Positions 1 to 7,001 of a DNA stretch of 9,709 nucleotides are shown here, piece by piece (the stretch's first letter is position 1; each line of letters starts with the position of its first letter). Source of the stretch: Vulcanimicrobiota bacterium. Its GTDB lineage: Bacteria; Vulcanimicrobiota; Vulcanimicrobiia; Vulcanimicrobiales; Vulcanimicrobiaceae. The notes beneath the pieces were generated by a model, which was given only the letters and a program-made list of their open reading frames with translations, was not told the DNA's origin and did no database searches. The stretch lies in NCBI GenBank assembly GCA_030043675.1, contig JASHXG010000244.1, positions 1-9,709 on the forward strand, in the 5' to 3' direction. The position numbers and the translations under genes are program-made.

Positions 1-1001
1 GTATGGGTCGCGTTGAACGCAAAGACCACATCCGTCAGCGAGAGTTTCACCGAAAGCGGAAAGCTGAGCCCGACCGCGACCACGCCGAAAACCGCGGCCG
101 TCAGCAGCGTGCGAAGCCACGAACGCGTCGTTGCAAAGGTAACCGCGAGCAGCGGCAGCAGAAATGGAGCGTAAGCGAACTTCGCCTGCACCGAGGCGGC
201 CAGCAGGCAGGCCGCGAGCTCGTACCAACGCCGCTCCGCCAGCAGATAGGCGCCCAAGCCGGCTAGCACGACGTAAATGTCGTTGTGACCGCCATCGCCG
301 CTCGCCAAAATCACGAGCGGGTTGAGCGCAAACGCGATCGTCGCCGCGGGACGCCATGGGAATGGTCGCAGCGCGATCCACAGGAGCAACGTGCAGCCGA
401 GCGCGCACAACGAAGCCCAGACGCGCAGAATTCGCGCTTGCACCTCGACCGGCGCGCTCCGGAACGGCCAGAGGGCGATTGCGTTTGCGAGCGTCCATCC
501 CGCGCCGTACCGATCGACGACCGGCGGGTTCCCCCACGTCGGCGCGATGCGCTGCTCGTTGGCGGTGAGCAAGAGCGGGTGTTCGTAGTGCCCGTACGGA
601 TTGATGCCGCGTTCGGTCAGGCTGGCGTAGTACACGTAGGCGAACTGATCGCTGTCCAAGGGCAACGGCGACGCGATCATGGCTGCCAATCCGACGGCTT
701 GCACCGCAAGCACCGCCGGCAAGAAGGCCTTACCGAGCGCCGCGCCGATCTCGCGCGCATAAAGCAGGCCCGATACGACGACGATCGCCCAGAGCGCGTA
801 GATCGCTAGGAAGCGATCCCACCACAGCGGCGCGTGCACGAATTCGTAGTGGAGAAATCGCAGCGGTGCGCTTGCCAGCGTGTGCCACGGGACCCAGTCC
901 GCGCGCATCGCGGTCTGCAGCGCCAGCATCGCGAACGCAATTGCAACGCAGCCGCCGAGCAACAGCGCGGCACGCACCGTACCGCTCGTCGTACGCACCA
1001 C
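1..1001 (-). CDS. GT-C-type polytopic glycosyltransferase, mannosyltransferase-like (3' end outside window)
   Basis: Reading the minus strand from a GTG at 1001 (or the next GTG, 998) gives 333 uninterrupted codons to the window edge, so the C-terminus is missing. The protein is strongly hydrophobic with several membrane helices (about residues 11-30, 64-82, 92-112, 195-212, 219-234, 243-255, 263-290). An acidic DSD (116-118) in the loop after an early helix, then GINPYG (132-137), ALNPLV (225-230) and GGHND (237-241), match the order of motifs in GT-C enzymes that use polyprenyl-phosphate sugars, such as the MptA/MptB mannosyltransferases and GT87 relatives. Such enzymes add sugars on the outer face of the inner membrane. 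The start lies 2 bases after the methyltransferase stop, with AAGG just upstream inside that gene's last codons, so translation is probably coupled. Class is fairly sure; donor and acceptor cannot be read. Confidence 0.85.
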   Translation of the reverse strand, partial: MVRTTSGTVRAALLLGGCVAIAFAMLALQTAMRADWVPWHTLASAPLRFLHYEFVHAPLWWDRFLAIYALWAIVVVSGLLYAREIGAALGKAFLPAVLAVQAVGLAAMIASPLPLDSDQFAYVYYASLTERGINPYGHYEHPLLLTANEQRIAPTWGNPPVVDRYGAGWTLANAIALWPFRSAPVEVQARILRVWASLCALGCTLLLWIALRPFPWRPAATIAFALNPLVILASGDGGHNDIYVVLAGLGAYLLAERRWYELAACLLAASVQAKFAYAPFLLPLLAVTFATTRSWLRTLLTAAVFGVVAVGLSFPLSVKLSLTDVVFAFNATH

Positions 1002-1003
1002 GG

Positions 1004-1903
1004 TTACGCCTTAACCGCGGCGGCCACCATAGAATCACCTTGCCCGACCAACGGTCCGAGCGCCGCAAAGGGTGCGAAGGCCAAGGCGTAGGCGAGGCTC
1101 TTTGGCGACCGGACCAGCACGGCAGGTCGGCCGAAGGAGTAGGACAAGGGAATGCGCCGGTCTGCGATCTCGATCGCTCGCAGCCCCGCGGCTTGCAGCG
1201 CGCGCCCGAGCGTCTTCTTCGAGAATTGGAACAGATGGGCCGGCGGCTCGGGATGGCGCCAGTATCGTCCATCGCTCGCGGCGCGATAGGAGAGGCGCGG
1301 GAAGAGCCCCTCGACGTTGGGCGTCTCGATCAGCAAGACGCCATCATCCTTTAAAATCGTACGCGCGATACGAAGGACCGGCACCGGATCGGGCAGATGC
1401 TCGACCACGTCCCAAAGCGTCATGGCATCGAAGGATGCGGGCGCGAAGGTGCCCTCGGTTAACGCTCCCCCGCGTACCTCCAGGCCGAAGCGTTGGCGCG
1501 CGATCGATGCGGTGTCCTCGGAAAGCTCGACGCCGCAGACCTCCCAGCCGGCGGAGCGCGCCGCTTTCAGGAAGATGCCGGCCGAACAGCCGACGTCGAG
1601 CAGCCGTCCCGCATGCTTGTACCGATGAACGTCGTCGAGATGGCGCCGTGCCGCGCTTTCGGCGCGCGCGTCGCTCTGTGCGCCGGCAAAGTGGGTTTGG
1701 TACCCGTGATCGAACGAGTAGAAGCGCGCGAGCTGCTCGCTGCGTGGCGGGTTGGCGACGAAGACCAGCTCGCACGATGCGCAACGGGCGAGGTCAAAGC
1801 CGTTCTTGCGGCAGAGGCGCGTCGATTGAGCGTGCCCGCAGACCCGGCATGGGACGGCTCCGCCCTCGGCGGCGAGCGCTTGCTGATGGACTGAGGACGC
1901 CAT
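1004..1903 (-). CDS. Class I SAM-dependent methyltransferase with N-terminal cysteine (zinc-ribbon-like) motif
   Basis: The 299-residue protein starts at ATG 1903. Five cysteines near the N-terminus (C19, C22, C31, C41, C44, in CRVCG and CASC) look like a zinc ribbon. The Rossmann methyltransferase core follows: SAM-binding motif I LLDVGCSAG (101-109), the acidic end of strand 2 near GVELSED (124-130), and WDVVEHLPDP (164-173), typical of Methyltransf_11/23 proteins. A hydrophobic stretch at 268-286 near the C-terminus could associate with the membrane. Family members with this cysteine head are common in surface-glycan and secondary-metabolite clusters; the substrate here is unknown. The ribosome site before the ATG is weak (GATGGA). 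It lies 75 bases downstream of the alpha/beta hydrolase and 2 bases upstream of the glycosyltransferase, so methylation of the same glycan or lipid acceptor is a reasonable inference. Confidence 0.92.
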   Translation of the reverse strand: MASSVHQQALAAEGGAVPCRVCGHAQSTRLCRKNGFDLARCASCELVFVANPPRSEQLARFYSFDHGYQTHFAGAQSDARAESAARRHLDDVHRYKHAGRLLDVGCSAGIFLKAARSAGWEVCGVELSEDTASIARQRFGLEVRGGALTEGTFAPASFDAMTLWDVVEHLPDPVPVLRIARTILKDDGVLLIETPNVEGLFPRLSYRAASDGRYWRHPEPPAHLFQFSKKTLGRALQAAGLRAIEIADRRIPLSYSFGRPAVLVRSPKSLAYALAFAPFAALGPLVGQGDSMVAAAVKA

Positions 1904-1978
1904 GATTCCATCAAGCCGTTGGGTGGCTGCGAGGCCTTCCCTTGAGACGATTCGCCCTGCCGCCGCGTCCGTCCGTAC

Positions 1979-2749
1979 CTATGCGAGCCAACCGGCCAGC
2001 GTCGCCTCGACCACGGCCCGGCGGTCGCGATGCGGAGCGTGGGCACATCGGGCCAGCAAGAGCCGGTCGACCGGAGCGCGTGCACGGCGCGCGATGCGCT
2101 CGAGCTGCGCCGGCGTGCCGTATTCGTCCTCGATCCCTTGCACGGCTAGAATCGGCACGCGAACTCTACCGACGAACTCCTCGATGTTCCATTCGCGAAA
2201 CTCTTCCGAGAGCCAAACATCGTTCCAACCGAAGAACGTCCGATCGACGTCGCGATGATAGCGCGCCATCCGCGTACGCAGCTCGGTGGTCTCGTACTCG
2301 CGCCTAACCGCAGCGATGCTATGCACCGAGAGCTCTTCCACGAAAACGTGCGGTGCTTCCAACACCAACGCGCGAATGCCGTCGCTATGCTCGCCGGCGT
2401 AGATCAGCGCGATCGACGCGCCGTCGCTGTGGCCGATCAGGACCGGATCCTCGATCGCCAGCTCGCGCAGCAGCTCGGGGAGCACGCGCAGCGCTTCGTC
2501 GTGCATGTAGGCCGGCGTTCTCGCTTCGGCGAGGGTGGTTGAGAACCCGTTGCCATAGCGCGAATAAACGAGCGCACCGCAACCGGTACGCTCGGCCAGC
2601 CCGGCCGGAAAATCTTTCCAAAGCGCGATCGAGCCGAGTCCTTCGTGAAGAAAGACGAGCGTGGGCCGCCCGGCGCGGCGCGCGCGAATTTGCGCGATTT
2701 CGAGCTCGCGGCCGAGCACGGAGATGCGCCCGTTCTCCAATTGTTGCAT
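1979..2749 (-). CDS. Alpha/beta-fold hydrolase
   Basis: This 256-residue protein is a complete alpha/beta hydrolase without a signal peptide, so probably cytoplasmic. The oxyanion-hole strand carries FLHEGLGS (33-40), where HE replaces the more usual HG. The nucleophile elbow is GHSDG (106-110, Ser108), the acid is probably Asp208 in GIEDEYGT, and the base is His237 in CAHAPHRD. A cap of helices occupies about 140-195. The combination of HEGLGS and GHSDG is found in a widespread subfamily of bacterial hydrolases of unknown substrate, often annotated only as alpha/beta hydrolase. The ATG at 2749 has a modest AGCGGA ribosome site; no in-frame start lies just upstream. It is the first gene of the minus-strand group and diverges from the membrane-protein gene at 2796. 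Confidence 0.93.
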   Translation of the reverse strand: MQQLENGRISVLGRELEIAQIRARRAGRPTLVFLHEGLGSIALWKDFPAGLAERTGCGALVYSRYGNGFSTTLAEARTPAYMHDEALRVLPELLRELAIEDPVLIGHSDGASIALIYAGEHSDGIRALVLEAPHVFVEELSVHSIAAVRREYETTELRTRMARYHRDVDRTFFGWNDVWLSEEFREWNIEEFVGRVRVPILAVQGIEDEYGTPAQLERIARRARAPVDRLLLARCAHAPHRDRRAVVEATLAGWLA

Positions 2750-2795
2750 TCCGCTAAGAGGTCTGTCCGGGCGGCAAGCGTATCCCTCCTATCGT
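2750..2795. promoter_or_regulatory. Divergent intergenic region, presumed promoters
   Basis: Only 46 bases separate the divergent starts of the alpha/beta hydrolase (minus) and the membrane protein (plus). At least one promoter should start here or inside the flanking 5' coding ends. I see no convincing -35/-10 pair. The minus strand carries GGAGGG (complement of 2784-2789), but it is about 35 bases from the hydrolase ATG with no in-frame start after it, so it does not decide a start. Confidence 0.35.
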
Positions 2796-3446
2796 ATGCG
2801 CTGTGCGATCGTCCGCGCCTGGACCTCGCTGGCAACGGCGCTTCTCACGGCCGCCGTCGCCGACGCGGGGACCGAGTTTGCCGAGAATCTCGGCTGGCTC
2901 GGCGGCAGCATGCGCGACGGCCAGCACGAAGCCGTCGCGCCCGCGCTGATCCTGGGCTTGGCCGCCGGCGCCGCACTGGCCGCCTTCGTCGCCTTCGCAA
3001 GAATCGCGCCGCAGGATCCGCTGCTTCGCTGCATGAGCGGCTGGCGTGTACGGACGGCGGATCTCGCGATTGCCTTGTCCGGAAGCGCGCTCTGCACGAT
3101 CGCGATGGAAGGATACGAGACGCGGTTCGGCGGCCTCTCGCCTTTCGATCCGCAGTCGGTCGTTCTTTCGCACGCGATCCCGCTGCTGGTTGCATTCGTC
3201 TTCGTCGCCGCGATCGCGCGCGCGAGCATCCGCGCGGCGCTCCGTCTCGCAAGCCGCGCCGGCGAGTTTGCGGCCAGCATGCTCGTCGAATTTCTCCATA
3301 AGATATCGCGCGCCGCGGTGGCGCCCGGTGCGGTTCATACCTCCGCATTCATTCTCTATGTTCTCCATTTACCACCCGAAATAGCCTTCGGCGCCTGCCG
3401 CATGCGCGCGCCGCCGCGTTCGACTCCCTCTTACTGTTTCATTTAG
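2796..3446 (+). CDS. Unrecognised four-helix integral membrane protein
   Basis: I do not recognise this 216-residue protein. From ATG 2796 it has about four hydrophobic segments (residues 8-25, 47-70, 88-105, 122-143), a positively charged region after the fourth (146-155), and a C-terminal tail with another semi-hydrophobic patch (180-192), then CRMRAPP (201-207) and SYCFI at the end. The frame is open back to 2661, but that extension runs antisense through the hydrolase 5' end and is arginine- and proline-rich, so 2796 is preferred, although no good ribosome site precedes it. Hydrophobic periodicity makes this frame real; opposing frames are arginine-rich shadows. The stop lies 14 bases before the receptor ATG inside the loop of a perfect inverted repeat, so the two genes are probably one operon with coupled translation. 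An inner-membrane partner of the receptor is possible but unproven. Confidence 0.72.
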   Translation: MRCAIVRAWTSLATALLTAAVADAGTEFAENLGWLGGSMRDGQHEAVAPALILGLAAGAALAAFVAFARIAPQDPLLRCMSGWRVRTADLAIALSGSALCTIAMEGYETRFGGLSPFDPQSVVLSHAIPLLVAFVFVAAIARASIRAALRLASRAGEFAASMLVEFLHKISRAAVAPGAVHTSAFILYVLHLPPEIAFGACRMRAPPRSTPSYCFI

Positions 3447-3460
3447 CCAGGGAGTCGAAC
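3418..3460 (+). promoter_or_regulatory. Perfect 12-bp inverted repeat covering the receptor ribosome-binding site
   Basis: GTTCGACTCCCT (3418-3429) is exactly complementary to AGGGAGTCGAAC (3449-3460), with a 19-base AT-rich loop (3430-3448). The left arm lies in the last codons of the membrane-protein gene, its TAG stop (3444-3446) is in the loop, and the right arm contains the receptor Shine-Dalgarno AGGGAG (3449-3454) and ends at the base before the ATG at 3461. Folded RNA would hide the ribosome site. A ribosome finishing the upstream gene would cover the left arm and open the hairpin, the usual layout of translational coupling. No T-run follows directly, so a terminator is less likely. 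A DNA-level operator dyad is an alternative. Confidence 0.7.
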
Positions 3461-6178
3461 ATGCGAAATTTTACGCGCTATCTTTGCGCTTTCATTGGCA
3501 TTTCGGTGTGCACCGGTGCATTCGCGCACGGCGCCGAACTCACGGTTGGTGCCATCATCGGCACGGTCCAAACGACGGCCGGCGCGCCCGTGCCTGACGC
3601 TCGCGTCTTAGCGGTGTCGCCCTCGGGCCGATATACGGCGACGAGCGACGCGAAGGGGGCGTTCCTTATTCTCGGGGTCGTTCCGGATACGTACGAAATT
3701 ACCGTGCAAGCAAAAGGATACGAGACTGCGACCGACGTTGAAATCGTCTTGCCCGGCGAAAGACAAGGGGTCGCCTTCACTCTTCGTCCCCAACAGTTAA
3801 GAGAGATCGCGCACGTCGAGTCAAAGGGGGAAGCCTTCTCCGTCGGCAGCACCAGCGATGTGTTCACGGTCACGGGCGAGCAAGCTCGCGCGACGTCGCC
3901 GGTCGTAAACTCCTCCGGGTTGTCGCAATTCAGCCAGGGCTCGGTGCAGGGTTCAATCGCGAACGTCCCCGGCGTTCAGATGGACTCTTTCGCAAACGTG
4001 ATCGTGCGCGGCAACAAAGTGCAGGACACCGTGTACGATTATGATTCGGTTCCCATTCCGCACGGACTGATCGCCGAGCCGGGGGGCAACATCGTCGGAG
4101 CCCAACTCGGCACGACCGGCGTTGCGGCCACGACCCTTACGCTCGCTGGTTACGAGGACAACAGTCAAAACTCGATTGGCGGCATCGTCAACCAGGTTCC
4201 GCTGATCGGCACGTACCCCGCTCAAGGGACCTTCGAGGCAGGCATCGGTGTCGGCGCACAGATGAACGAGGTGAAGTTCAGCGAACAATGGGCGACGCCG
4301 GACCTGCGCTGGCGCTATTCGCTGTCGGCAACCTCGGGCCAGCAGTACTTCCCCTATGGTGACGGCACGACGTTTTATCCGGCCGAGATCGGCACCTACG
4401 GCCTCGCGTTGCAGACGCGCGCGGCGTCGGCGTGGTCGGGCAACGTGCACTTTCAGCCCAACCAGCAGAACGATTTCTCGGCCACATTTCTCACAGGCAA
4501 CGCGGTCTACACGCAGTACGATACGCCCTACCAAGGCCTGCTCTGGTCGACGTTCAATGGCAGCACCACCTCCTTCCCGGGTGCGCCGGCGAATGAAAAC
4601 CAGCAGGTCACCACGCCCTCGATCGCGCGAGGTACGTACTTCGTCGGTAAGCTTCAATGGCTGCACAACTTCCAGCACTCGCTCGTGCGCTTTTACACAT
4701 TCGAATCACAAATCGGCGCGCAAGCCAACGGACCGTTTTGGGATGACCTCTCCTTTCCCGATGGGATAATTTCGATGGCTTCTCAGCAGTGGCAGCGCGA
4801 ATATGGTACCGGCTTCGACTGGGACGATCAGGCCGGCGAGAAGAACGACCTGCGCGCCGGCTTCCAGTATTCGGTAACGTCGAGCTACCTTAACCAGATC
4901 GTGCCCACCGCGGATGAGTTCATCTTCTCCAACCCTCGGCTCAACCAGAACCTGTTCTATTTAGGGGACACCTGGTCGATCGACGATCACCTCTCGGTGA
5001 CCGGCACGTTGCGTTACATCGCTCAAAACGTCCTGACCAGTGACGCATTCTTTTACAGCAATGGCGCGATCGACCCGCATCTCGGAATCGCCTACACGTT
5101 CGACGATAACAACGGGCTGCGCGCGACCTTTGATCACAGCTCGGTAGCGCCGCTCCCGCTGGAGGTGCAGCGCGACGACTCGACCGCGCCCACTCCGCCG
5201 ATCGCGCTATCGCCCGAGACCGCGAACGACTACTCCTTCTCCTACGAGCACGGGGGACCCACCCAGATTCGGCTGACCTACTACCTGCAATTCAACAAGA
5301 ACGTGATCGACGTCTTGCCCTATAACTACCGCGACATTACCCCGGAGAACCCGAGTGCAGTCGGCGTGCCGACCAACGCGGGGCTTCTGCAATCGCGCGG
5401 CGTGGAGCTTTTTGCCCAGCACGGCGGACTTACGCTCGACGCGATGTACAATCATACGCTCACCTCGAGCGTTACGCAGTTCGCGTACAACGATCTCAAC
5501 CCGGCGGCGATTCTGGCTGGGCATCTCTATCCGAACGGATACCTCCCCAACTTCACCGCAACGGCAGCGTACGAGTTCGATTTCTTCCGTCGCCGGTTCC
5601 GCGTCACGCCGTTCCTGTCGTACGAAAGCGGCTATCCGTACGGCAATGGAAAGATGGTCTGGATTCAAAATCCCAAGACCGGTCAAGCCGAGTTGGTCCC
5701 GAACGACAACTACGTGAACCCCGGATATAACTATTACTTCTTGAAGAACCCGGCGCTCCCGTTCAACGCGGTAACCAATCCGTACATTGGGAACCTTGGA
5801 ACGAACGAAGGCGACGATCCGAACACGCTGCGAACCATGCCGCAAACGCTGGCCTCACTGCACCTCGAGTACGATCTGAACCCACGCTTGACCGCGATCA
5901 TCGACGTGGTAAACCTCTTTGCGACCGACAGCCCGACGCAGTACCAAGGCAATCCGTACCTGATCGGACCGCCCGGCTATACCGGCGGCGACATCTACTA
6001 CGAGAAAGCCTACGGCGCGCAGTACTGCAAGGGATGCCTCTACACGCTTGGTAACGGCATCCCGACCAATAACGGCACCACCCAGGTCGCCCCTTGGGAC
6101 TACACGACGGCCGGATACGTCCCCGAAGGCTACCCGATGGCGCGCACGGCGCAGATTCGTTTGCGGTATCGCCTATGA
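3461..6178 (+). CDS. TonB-dependent outer-membrane receptor with N-terminal carboxypeptidase-regulatory domain
   Basis: The 905-residue protein starts at ATG 3461, six bases after AGGGAG. Residues 1-22 to 25 are a Sec signal peptide (RNFTRY, hydrophobic core, cleavage near AFA-HGA). Residues about 31-108 form a CarboxypepD_reg-like beta-sandwich (GTVQTTAGAPVPDARV, GYETATDVEI). A divergent plug follows (about 133-250), recognisable from SIANVPGVQ, IVRGNKVQDTVYDYDSVPI and SIGGIVNQVP. The rest is a beta-barrel rich in aromatic residues, Asn and Gly with alternating strands, ending in RTAQIRLRYRL. I see no clear TonB box. A CKGC pair (C856, C859) sits in a late, probably extracellular, loop. Such receptors import siderophores, cobalamin, metals or glycans using TonB/ExbBD energy; the ligand cannot be told. 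It follows the four-helix membrane protein and precedes an MgtC-family gene by 71 bases. Confidence 0.93.
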   Translation: MRNFTRYLCAFIGISVCTGAFAHGAELTVGAIIGTVQTTAGAPVPDARVLAVSPSGRYTATSDAKGAFLILGVVPDTYEITVQAKGYETATDVEIVLPGERQGVAFTLRPQQLREIAHVESKGEAFSVGSTSDVFTVTGEQARATSPVVNSSGLSQFSQGSVQGSIANVPGVQMDSFANVIVRGNKVQDTVYDYDSVPIPHGLIAEPGGNIVGAQLGTTGVAATTLTLAGYEDNSQNSIGGIVNQVPLIGTYPAQGTFEAGIGVGAQMNEVKFSEQWATPDLRWRYSLSATSGQQYFPYGDGTTFYPAEIGTYGLALQTRAASAWSGNVHFQPNQQNDFSATFLTGNAVYTQYDTPYQGLLWSTFNGSTTSFPGAPANENQQVTTPSIARGTYFVGKLQWLHNFQHSLVRFYTFESQIGAQANGPFWDDLSFPDGIISMASQQWQREYGTGFDWDDQAGEKNDLRAGFQYSVTSSYLNQIVPTADEFIFSNPRLNQNLFYLGDTWSIDDHLSVTGTLRYIAQNVLTSDAFFYSNGAIDPHLGIAYTFDDNNGLRATFDHSSVAPLPLEVQRDDSTAPTPPIALSPETANDYSFSYEHGGPTQIRLTYYLQFNKNVIDVLPYNYRDITPENPSAVGVPTNAGLLQSRGVELFAQHGGLTLDAMYNHTLTSSVTQFAYNDLNPAAILAGHLYPNGYLPNFTATAAYEFDFFRRRFRVTPFLSYESGYPYGNGKMVWIQNPKTGQAELVPNDNYVNPGYNYYFLKNPALPFNAVTNPYIGNLGTNEGDDPNTLRTMPQTLASLHLEYDLNPRLTAIIDVVNLFATDSPTQYQGNPYLIGPPGYTGGDIYYEKAYGAQYCKGCLYTLGNGIPTNNGTTQVAPWDYTTAGYVPEGYPMARTAQIRLRYRL

Positions 6179-6228
6179 GTTCCGCTGAAATGATTAGCGA
6201 GCCGCGTGCTGGGAAAAGTCGATCTTAG
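6175..6228 (+). other. Possible 17-codon leader mini-ORF before the MgtC-family gene
   Basis: An ATG at 6175 overlaps the receptor's TGA stop (6176-6178) in an ATGA arrangement and opens a 17-codon frame (MSSAEMISEPRAGKSRS) that ends at TAG 6226-6228, 21 bases before the mgtC-like TTG start. The overlap would allow re-initiation by ribosomes finishing the receptor. Enterobacterial mgtC has short leader ORFs in its 5' region, which makes the position suggestive. A frame this short arises often by chance and has no ribosome site of its own, so this is a weak call. Confidence 0.15.
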
Positions 6229-6236
6229 AACGCCAC

Positions 6237-6252
6237 GGAGGTCGGAGCATTG
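6237..6252 (+). promoter_or_regulatory. Strong ribosome site that decides a TTG start
   Basis: GGAGG at 6237-6241 lies eight bases before TTG 6250-6252, an optimal spacing. No ATG or GTG in this frame offers a better start, and the MgtC family's first helix begins about 13 residues after this TTG. The start is therefore well supported despite the rare codon. Confidence 0.75.
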
Positions 6253-6981
6253 TCGATATTCGCAAACCCGGGTCAGGGATGGCTGCAAGTTGGTGAATTG
6301 GCCATCGCCTTCATCTTGTCGGCGCTGATCGGCCTGGAGCGAGAGTACCGCCAAAAGAGCGCCGGTCTACGGACGTATACGGTCGTGGGTGTCGGTGCTG
6401 CCCTCTTTATGCTCGTTTCCAAATACGGCTTTTCGGACGTTCTGCAGAGCGGGCGGGTCATTCTGGACCCCTCGCGGGTTGCCGCGCAGATCGTTACCGG
6501 CATTGGATTCATCGGCGCCGGCGTGATCTTCATGCGGAGCGATCTCGTACGCGGGCTGACAACCGCTGCGATCGTCTGGCTAACGGCGGCAGTCGGAATG
6601 GCCTGCGGTGCCGGACTGCCTATTCTGGCGGTGGCGGTGACGGGCGCGCATTTCGTGATCGTTTTCGCGTTTCCGCCGCTTGCAAAGCGCGTTCCAAGAG
6701 GAGGCGCGAACACGGCACATATGCGCCTGGTGTACAAGGGCGGGCAAGGCACGCTGCGTCGCTCGCTCGAGCTGTGTACGCAGCGGGGCTTCACGGTTTC
6801 CGCGCTGGGAGTTGAACGCATGGGCGGGCCGGCCGATGACGTTGCCAACGTTACGCTCACTCTGCGGGGAAGAGCAGATCCCGCGAACCTGGTTGACAAG
6901 TTACGCCAGATCGACGGCAGCCTGTCGGTACATCTGTCAGAGACCGACGAATGGACGCACGAATCGCAAGAGGCCTCTTAG
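6250..6981 (+). CDS. MgtC/SapB family inner-membrane protein
   Basis: This 243-residue protein begins at a TTG. The N-terminal half carries the MgtC/SapB hallmarks in order: GLEREYR (28-34), KSAGLRTYTVVGVGAALF (36-53), RVAAQIVTGIGFIGAGVIF (76-94) and RGLTTAAIVW with TAAVGMACG (101-120). These form about five membrane helices between residues 13 and 142. The C-terminal 85 residues are soluble and resemble the ACT-like domain of longer family members. In enteric bacteria and Mycobacterium, MgtC is linked to growth at low magnesium and to control of ATP synthase or phosphate uptake; most other members have no proven role. It lies 71 bases after the receptor on the same strand and could share its transcript. 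Its stop is 4 bases from that of the converging gene. Family assignment is secure, physiological role is not. Confidence 0.94.
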   Translation: MSIFANPGQGWLQVGELAIAFILSALIGLEREYRQKSAGLRTYTVVGVGAALFMLVSKYGFSDVLQSGRVILDPSRVAAQIVTGIGFIGAGVIFMRSDLVRGLTTAAIVWLTAAVGMACGAGLPILAVAVTGAHFVIVFAFPPLAKRVPRGGANTAHMRLVYKGGQGTLRRSLELCTQRGFTVSALGVERMGGPADDVANVTLTLRGRADPANLVDKLRQIDGSLSVHLSETDEWTHESQEAS

Positions 6982-7001
6982 GCGTCTAGCATTCCAAGAG
7001 G
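6968..7001. repeat. AAGAGG/CCTCTT inverted repeats at a convergent gene junction
   Basis: AAGAGGCCTCTT (6968-6979) is a perfect 12-base palindrome at the 3' end of the mgtC-like gene. A third arm, AAGAGG (6996-7001), lies inside the 3' end of the convergent gene, so CCTCTT (6974-6979) can also pair with it across a 16-base loop that holds both stop codons. The site could act as a bidirectional transcript end, but no T-run follows on either strand, so I do not call it an intrinsic terminator. Confidence 0.4.

Noticed and set aside
3..809. Plus-strand frames of 70-174 codons at the left end
   Set aside because: They are highly charged and lie opposite a continuous 333-codon membrane-protein frame with recognisable glycosyltransferase motifs.
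2661..2795. Upstream start for the four-helix membrane protein
   Set aside because: It overlaps the hydrolase 5' end in antisense and encodes arginine-rich sequence unlike the hydrophobic protein that follows from 2796.
3415..3432. Resemblance of GTTCGACTCCC to a tRNA T-arm or attachment-site core
   Set aside because: The flanking bases do not form a T-stem and no acceptor, anticodon or CCA-end structure is nearby; the match is explained by the inverted repeat with the ribosome site.
3418..3472. Inverted repeat before the receptor as an intrinsic terminator
   Set aside because: No T-run follows the right arm directly; only a short TTTT occurs eight bases into the receptor gene, and the right arm coincides with its Shine-Dalgarno.
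3953..5845. Minus-strand frames of 212 and 241 codons inside the receptor gene
   Set aside because: They are shadows of a receptor frame that has signal peptide, domain order and barrel pattern; their products look random and charged.
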